Positions 56,928-64,000 of a DNA stretch of 64,000 nt are shown here, one piece after another. The notes under the pieces were generated by a model that was given only the letters and a program-made list of their open reading frames with translations, was not told the origin of the DNA and ran no database searches. The stretch spans positions 124,001-188,000 of the forward strand of contig JBCAML010000020.1 in assembly GCA_038503075.1 (NCBI GenBank), given 5' to 3'. Position 1 is the stretch's first letter, and the number at the start of each line of letters is the position of its first letter. The position numbers and the translations under genes are program-made. The DNA comes from Gyromitra esculenta (lineage: Eukaryota > Ascomycota > Pezizomycetes > Pezizales > Discinaceae).

Positions 56928-59900
56928 TTATATCTTCATTGATACGTCTAGCCATATAGTTACGGCTAGATTGTTATAGCAGGATCCACATAAACGCTTT
57001 TTACGGGCCGCTGTGATCAATGACCAGGAGACTTGCTTTGCTTTTAGAGAGCCATGATAGAAAGGCTGTCATGATCGATATTTAACTTCGCACATGTAAG
57101 AGTGCAAACAAGAATTCAATCAGCAGACAGAAACTGCATTTGTGAAATACGTGACTCAAAAGTTTAGGCGAGGTCAAGTGGCGCAGAACATTGAGTTGGG
57201 TACATACAACTCCGGTGTCCATGCTGGCGCACCTTGTGTTATCTGAGCTATAGGTAGGAGGTTCACCTCCACCCAGAGGAAGTATCCTTTTTTGCATTTT
57301 TTTTATAAATGTGGTCGGATTAATTCGTTTTTACTTAAATGCATGTCTATTACTGTACTAGTAACATGATCTACTACGCCTTACGTATGGAATTTGACAA
57401 ATAGGAGGCCCTATTTACAAGCTGCCTGATGGGGTGACATGGCTCTTGTGGTAGAAAAGCTCTCTGGGCGGGTAAGATTACTTCCCTGCATGGCCCAGTG
57501 TATTTGTAAACACAGGTCTGCGCTGCAGATGTATTAGCGGATAAGGAAAAAAGAAACGGGTGTATTTGCACGCTCTATGTGAGCCGGTAACACGTGTTAT
57601 AGGACAAGACCTTTTACAGTGTGAGTGAAGGTTGCAGATATAGCGCACGCATCTTAGACCTCGACCAATCGTAATAGGGGTGTGGATCGCCACTGTCTTA
57701 CAAATAGTGCCAAGCGTTCCGTACAATGTAGCCCCGTCTTCCATCCAAAGCCTGCTACCATTTGTGGTTCTTCCATTGATGTTTATCAAGGTACTTCCGG
57801 TCAAGAATGTACCATCTGATACCTTTTACACATATATTTGTCTCAAGTAATGGAATATGATTCTATTTCTCCCTGCGTATATCCCATCATAATCGTAGCA
57901 CTTCTTGGAACGTTCCACATTGAGCTTTTTACACCCAAAAATGAGGTCTTATTCTGCCACAGCCACAAAATTCCTTGCTCTATACAAAGCTAATTAGTGT
58001 TTAGAATGTGCTGCTAGAGACTACTTAGCTTTGCTTGTGTTGTTTTCTCTATTGTGCAACTCAGAATCAGAGCTCAAAAAGGTGTTCGAAGTCTAAAATT
58101 TCGTGCGCCATACCTAAGTAAAGAAATGCTACGTGGTTGAGTAACAAGTCGAAAGTAGAAAAACGTCTAATACCCAATTGCAATGTGCATGATGAGGTAT
58201 GAAATCCTGAATGCGATATGTATTTAAATTACATGACTGGGAAGCATTTCAAGGGTAGACAGTAAGACTACATAGTGATCACAACCTTGGTGCCAACCTC
58301 ATTCAGAGCAACAATGCCTCTAAGGGCGTGAAAAGTTCCTAAATCTCCGCTGACTGTAAATGAAGCAACCCCATTAGAAACCAAGAAATCATAATCACCT
58401 ATGCTTTGACACTTCAATTGTAACGAGGGATTGGCGATGCGATTACTTCTTCATTTGGCGAGTAGGCTATGTGGGCCACGGATGGATGCAATATAGTTAT
58501 CCCTAGTAATCTTAGTCTGTGGTCATTCAAAATATCAAGGGGATAAAATGGCGCCATTTCGTGATTTAGCAAGTGAAGCGTGAGCAAGAACAGGGACTAG
58601 CCGTTCGCCGTTGTGCCCCTATACACCAGATTGCTCGTAGAAGGTAATGGGATACCTGAAAAAATAAATGAAAACCAGTCTTGAATGCCCGCCGAAACGC
58701 TACAACTTCTACGTTACCAACTGTACCTAGGCTAATTAGAGATTCTCAATATAGCAGATCACAAACTGAATGTCGTCTATGAGTTCTTGGTGTAGAAAAT
58801 CCACCTCAGAAATCAATCTTCTCCAAGGAGAAGTTTAGTCGTGGAAGGGCGAATACGGACCTACTAAATATCAATGTGTAAAAATATCTAAGAAAATTTC
58901 GTATTGTAGCCTAAGCAACCGGATCAGGAATGAAACAAACCAACTACTCTATCCTCAAAATGCCTACGAGTAGCTGCTTATAACGAGACGGCCCGCTGTT
59001 CTGTGTGCATTTTTAGCCACCATCGACATCGAGTCGCCAAACCACCCTAACTTATCCCGGCTTTGACGTATTACACTGTCTCCTACCTGACTCCCGCTTC
59101 ATCTATTATCTTGTCGTTTTCCATGAACCTAGGACAGATATCAGATTATTGGGAAAGCGACGGAGGGTTAATTTTGGGTTCTTCTCTAAATTTCAAGATT
59201 GCTGTTTGCTTGTGAGACAATGTTTAACAGTCCAATTTCGTCTTCTGAACACATGTCCAACCAGGGTTCCCGCGCGCGGCCAGTGTGGTACGCGAGGAGA
59301 GCTTACTCGGGGTCTCGAGGGTGTATGAGGCAAGTGGCCTACGACCGTGGGATTCTGTAATACTTTAAGATATTAAATCGAAGACCTAGCTCACCGCGAA
59401 TATGAATCAGTTACAAACTATTGAGATAACCAAGACCGTTTATGATCCGCATTTGATTGCGGGATTGAGTTAGTGCTTCAATAAATCACACCGAATAGAC
59501 CCTGTTCGACTTTTTTTCGCTTGATAACCCAAAGGACCAAGCGCTGAAATACTGCCCTACTGGTCTTTCCTTAACCGAGTAATGTGTTTCATCGAACTCG
59601 AGCCTTTAAGGCGTGTTTTCGGCAATGGCAAGGTAAAGTTTGCTCTCCTAAATACCAATGCACAATCAGCTCTCCGTATTCCCGAGACAAATCTAATCTG
59701 GACTCGCGTTCTTTGACTATTATTGCAATACCCTACTACTTGTTTTGCTTCCTGCTGCGTACAGTGAATATTCGTTAGAATTGATGCTATAGAGTGCCTC
59801 ACAATTTGGTGATGATGAATTGAAGCCCCATATCATCCCACAGATATGTAAACCTAGAAATGCCCGGCTTCGAAATGCCTAAGACCGTTATAATTCGAAC

Positions 59901-62900
59901 TTCTTCGTTGGATTCAGCTACCCTTTCAATGCTATCCTTTCGGTTTGTCTTATAGTCTCGTAAAATTTTTATTCTCCGTGAGTCAACGCCTCGAAATGCC
60001 TCACGTTGCTGGTAAAGATGAACCGGGGACCTATGCCACTTTCAGTATCAGTATATGCAGAAAGATGCGCCCTCCAGGTGCCCGGGGCCATTGTGATCCG
60101 GATTTCTCCGCGGAAATCAGGCTCTGATTTCGTATTATGTTGCGGGTCGTACATGTTCTCATGCAAAGTTTTGATTGAATTCGGATGAGTTCAACGAGGT
60201 ATCTTCAGACTGTGGTAGCGGTAAATTGAAATCCGATCTCATTCTGGATGTAGATCAATCTCCAGCTTTCCAAATATCTATGATTACTCAAATCTTCGTT
60301 TCTTTGTAGGAGCTAACTCTTTTTTCAATACTATCTGGCTGGTTTGATTCACTATCATGTAACGTATTTCATCAGCGTTAAGAGTAAATTTCACGTTTAG
60401 GAACAAACGAGGCGGAAGACTTCGAGGGTGGGCTGAGATTAACGCTAAACCACCCCAATAGATAATTCTCGCTGTCCAAGATTCTCTGAAGTGATTTGAG
60501 AAACACGGGTGGAATGGCATGAAATTGGTAAAATAATTTCTAGCCGTGCGATGATATAACCATCCCCAGCGATGACAAATGCTTCGCTTTTTAGCATCTG
60601 TCTTGAGGCAGCGAGACTGGCGTTATTGATCAAGCCCGACACACTGGAAAACATTCTTCGCGGGAGAATGGTAATTGAAAACTCGAGATATATATGTGTG
60701 CAACAAACGTGAAGTGAGAATAGAGGAAGCTAAAAGGAAATTACGAGTCGTTAGCAAGAAATTTAAGAAGAGGAGAAGATTATGAATTCAGTAAATCCTT
60801 CAGTATTCTTAATATTTCCGAAGGTGGCAAAGGCATTGGGGTGTTCGTTCAAAGCATAGAACCAGGGCTCACCCGCGTCACATATACCGCCAAAACCCAT
60901 GTAAGGAGCTTTCACGTAGCTAGGTAAAGTCAGTTCTATCTTACAATCATCAAGGGGATATAAGTTTTCCTATTATCAGTTGCGTCTGTGGCTTAGTGGA
61001 ATACTGATGGAATGTATCATACGATTTGCTAACCACTTGGATTACCTATTTTGAATATAAATATAGTCAGTAATAGGCCATCTTGAAGTAGTGGTACCAA
61101 GGTTGATCGAATGTCGATAGAAATTACTGGTGGCTTCATCCAGTTTCTCATCTCTTATATTATTGAACTTATCTGCAACCGAGGTAAATAGCCAATCCGA
61201 GAAATTGTTGGCCTTTTGCGAACGAAGCTACCTTTCGTATTAGCTTCCATGTCTATAAAGTGAGAGTTATTAACTGATAGAACTTCAATGGAGGATACCT
61301 TATTAATATGTGAATAGCGGCCATAAACATTGGAAAAAGGATTTAATGTAAAATTGAAACGCTATATCGAGTGCCAGAGGCGAATAGCACGTGGAAAAAG
61401 TTTCAGAAGCTGATTGCGAAGACACGAGGGCCTGCTAAACTGGTGAAAGGTTGAGATCTCTAAGAAAGCGGAGCAATTTTTCTCCTCGCAAGAATACTTC
61501 GCATCGATCTGGTATTTCCGAGTTGCTATGTGTAACAAAGGGGTAGTGGCTAAATATAGGTATCCGGAAACAAATATTAGTACACGATAGATAAGGAAAG
61601 GAATGTTTCAGCAGTCTTGTATTGATACAATACCGCTGTTGGAGGTTCCATCTCAATGTTCGTAACATCAACAATCGATGGCCGGCTCGTTAAACGGACG
61701 AAGGAGTTCAAATCATCTAGACAGAGTAACCATGCTTCTTTCTCCGATAGGGTTTCGTTCGAAGATCGGTTCATGTTGGCTAGATGGGTGCTGCGAGAAG
61801 AGTGTGTCAGATTTCAGCTAAATATGAAATTTCAAAGTGTTATTTTAGTACAAGAGCGATCAAAGAATGGAATAAATAGAAGACTTTCCAACTAATTCGA
61901 TATCCCTAGCTAAGATTTCATATCTGTGAACGATAAGAGAGAAGTTAGCCCTGCTAAGAAATGCGTGGCATAAGAATTTACTACTTCGAGATTCTGTGTG
62001 GGATGGGATTAAACTCATACTGTAATGTGCTCGCTCATATAGGCGCTGCGGATGTGTTCTTGTGTGGAAAATATCGCTCGGTGACGAACATGATTCCATC
62101 AACTAAGCGGTCAATTTAAAGATTCCTGGAGGGCCGGCGCAGCTGTACGGTTGGTACTTTGAATGTCCATGTGCCTGGCTAATGTTCGAAAGTCAAATAG
62201 CTTGTCGTGTCTCGTATAACCGCCCCGATTAGTGATCGGCGAAGCCATCCGTACCAACAGATGTTACTGTTGTTGCCGGTGCGAGATATGGTAAATGCTG
62301 ATGGGGGTAACAGCGGGGTTTAGATGAATGACTGGAGTGGAATTCCCAAGCCCCGTGACCAAACTGAAAAAGACCGCCTCAGTGAATCAAGAAAAAGTGA
62401 TCTCTATGATTTATATAGGGAGTGGTGCTGGTGGAGGGAGTGTAAACGTTGTGTTTTAAATCTGTGCTTTTGTGGATATCTGCATTAGAGAGTGTTCGAG
62501 ATGTACAGGTGAAGGATGAAGGTCAATATCATCACAGAGCTTCCATTGGTATAATGGAAGCTCTTGCGAAGTAGAAATGTTCTTAACGGAAAAGTAATTT
62601 GTTCGATATATCTCGTGTGCTTGTTGTTTAATTGCTTTCCGTGTTAATGCCCTGCTGATGATACTCGCCAGAGCGCAATACCTACCTACTTTGATACGGA
62701 ATGGAAATAACTGCTCAAGTAGTATCAAGGGGCTGTTGCTGTTTGTTTGTGATGAAATACAAAAGGTGTGTCGAAGTGTGTGAAAATTTGTAAATGTGCT
62801 TGTCAGTGTAGGAGTAAGAGAAATAGGGTGACTACATGTATGTCTAATGGCAATCCTGGAACGCCGAGAAGGCACGCACAAAAACTCTGCGATCATCGAT

Positions 62901-63262
62901 ACGTGAATGGATCTACGTTCTGGCGATTTGCGTATACAATTGTTGTGGACCAACTCGAGAATCCGAGTGATACGTTGTGAATTCGCATAACTTAAAGATT
63001 TCGCCTATCACACCAATGTCGTAAAGTTTTCGGAAATAGAGATATAGCGAAACGGGTGGAAATGGCGTCTCTATATATCTTTCAATAACAAATCACATAT
63101 GAATTGATAGAGGGAATATATTTGGATAGCGAGATGGTTAAACGTAGAGAGATTGGTCAAAATGACTTGAGGGATGAGAACTACACGTAATTAAGCATAA
63201 ACTAATGAAGCATAAACTAATCAAGATAACATTCCATAATAAATAAAATCCAAGCCAGACCT
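56928..63262. other. Long gene-poor stretch
   Basis: 6.3 kb with only short ORFs. Minus-strand ORFs at 59557-60654 and 58290-58560 look faintly protein-like and may be decayed genes, but no domain is recognised. At 62537-62563 there is a perfect 11-bp hairpin. Confidence 0.45.
62537..62563. repeat. Perfect 11-bp hairpin
   Basis: GAGCTTCCATT and its exact complement AATGGAAGCTC surround a 5-nt loop. No neighbouring gene; meaning unknown. Confidence 0.5.
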
Positions 63263-63958
63263 CTACTCACCCGTCCTTCTCCGTGAGCCAAGCGGGAATG
63301 CCATGGACATAGCCCTCCTAAGTCCACGAGGTCGTGGGCCCTTATCATCCGGATCGTCCTTTTTCTTCCCGAGAGCCTTGATCTTGATCAGCACCGAAGT
63401 ACCCAATCTCTTGAATTTATCGCGCTTACGAGATCTAGCAGCGGCTTGATCGGTGTGGATAGAGACCGCTCCCCCCTCCTGCTCCTCCTCAATCTCCTGC
63501 TGCTGAAATTCTTCCTCCTCCGCCTCTCCTACTGTATCCCCTTGATCCCCCATAGGAGGTGCAACAGGTGCAGGACCTACCTCTGACTGTGTTGCATTCC
63601 TAGATGCCCAATCCTGCAGACTCTCAGAATCCCTGCTCACTGTCAGCGAAATACGATGCCACGATCTTGTCTCATAGTCGTAGTGCATCTGCCTTGTGGG
63701 TGACTCGAACGAGGATGAGCGCCGAAGCGGGTCACCACCAATCACAGCCAAAGGAGGACGGGCAGGAGCAGGGGATGGATTGTGCAGCGCGAGAGCTTCT
63801 TGAAGTGCTGAGACAAGCTCGACACGAACATTGGGCAGTGTGGGAAGCATCAGCTGGATCGGTGGAGGGACGGGTGGATCTTCAAAAATTTCGAATGGAG
63901 CGGATTGGCGATCCCTGTCGGAATTGCGAACACTGCTGTTCTGGTTCTGGCGAGACAT
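63263..63958 (-). CDS. Hypothetical protein, 231 aa, acidic centre and basic tail
   Basis: Intact ORF ending at a TGA-type stop near 63263 and starting 42 bp from the window end. Proline-rich N-terminal third (FEDPPVPPPIQLMLPTLP), a short amphipathic helix (VELVSALQEALALHN), an acidic/Gln run near residues 140-165, and a Lys/Arg-rich C-terminus (SRKRDKFKRLGTSVLIKIKAL, RPRGLRRAMSMAFPLGSRRR). No signal peptide, membrane span or known domain. The basic tail suggests nucleic-acid or nuclear association, but this is inference. The opposite-strand ORF at 63604-63993 is its shadow. The promoter lies beyond the window. Confidence 0.62.
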   Translation of the reverse strand: MSRQNQNSSVRNSDRDRQSAPFEIFEDPPVPPPIQLMLPTLPNVRVELVSALQEALALHNPSPAPARPPLAVIGGDPLRRSSSFESPTRQMHYDYETRSWHRISLTVSRDSESLQDWASRNATQSEVGPAPVAPPMGDQGDTVGEAEEEEFQQQEIEEEQEGGAVSIHTDQAAARSRKRDKFKRLGTSVLIKIKALGKKKDDPDDKGPRPRGLRRAMSMAFPLGSRRRTGE

Positions 63959-64000
63959 TGGTAATAAATGTGTTGAGTAATGTGGATGAATAATTGTTTG

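Noticed and set aside
57199..57290. Possible tRNA with GGTTCACCTCC
   Set aside because: T arm would have a 4-nt loop or unpaired stem, and no A box is found.
58290..58560. Minus-strand C-terminal exon candidate (GVASFTVSGDLGTFHALRG)
   Set aside because: Looks coding over about 55 codons, but no upstream exon with good splice signals could be joined.
59557..60654. Series of minus-strand ORFs of 65-81 codons
   Set aside because: Possible decayed gene with weak internal repetition; no recognised domain or splice model.
62456..62953. 165-codon minus-strand ORF
   Set aside because: No domain, high Ser/Thr/Ile random-like composition, covers the 62537 hairpin.
1..64000. CRISPR arrays, rRNA genes, bacterial-type operons or ribosome binding sites
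   Set aside because: None seen; the repeats present are transposon-derived and the genes are eukaryotic with introns.

Overview
The window is fungal nuclear DNA, most probably a filamentous ascomycete (Pezizomycotina). The evidence is short introns (about 44-164 bp) with GT..AG ends and CTAAC-type branch sites, a THO2 mRNA-export gene, F-box and F-box/ankyrin proteins, a short secreted tyrosinase, a secreted S28 peptidase, and a Ty3/gypsy chromovirus that has left many solo LTRs. The long gene-poor stretches full of nested transposons would suit a repeat-rich genome such as a pezizomycete, but the sequence alone does not fix the species.

Layout. 1-1880 (-): 3'-truncated S28 serine peptidase with six exons. 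1.9-8.9 kb: gene-poor, with a MITE fragment, a possible small minus-strand gene near 5.5 kb and a 648-bp hAT relic with an 8-bp target duplication. 8953-16602 (+): THO2, five exons, 2415 codons. 18.2-30.4 kb: a run of small genes, namely a 148-aa hypothetical protein, an F-box/ankyrin protein, an eight-part region resolved here as a seven-exon tyrosinase, an F-box protein, and two small hypothetical proteins, with two TIR-bearing MITEs between them. 30.4-34.4 kb: gene-poor. 34.4-37.3 kb: two divergent hypothetical genes, one of four exons.

37.6-47.8 kb is a transposon nest. A Tc1/mariner element (37646-41391, TA target duplication, about 30-bp TIRs) has its transposase gene split by four solo LTRs of one Ty3/gypsy family plus a solo LTR of another family, and one of those LTRs is itself split by a further solo LTR. 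Next to it a seventh LTR of the same family was entered by a full-length chromovirus (41724-47609) with gag, protease, RT, RNase H, integrase and chromodomain remains. Removing the insertions with their 5-bp duplications restores the transposase reading frame at each junction.

47.8-64 kb is gene-poor: a 522-bp hAT-like MITE, a 575-aa hypothetical protein with an internal duplication, a probable intron-containing tRNA gene or tRNA pseudogene, long stretches without a recognisable gene, and a 231-aa hypothetical protein at the right end.

Functionally the genes are unrelated neighbours: RNA export (THO2), secreted enzymes (S28 peptidase, tyrosinase), probable ubiquitin-ligase adaptors (two F-box proteins) and several lineage-specific low-complexity proteins. 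No CRISPR, rRNA, operon or metabolic gene cluster was seen.
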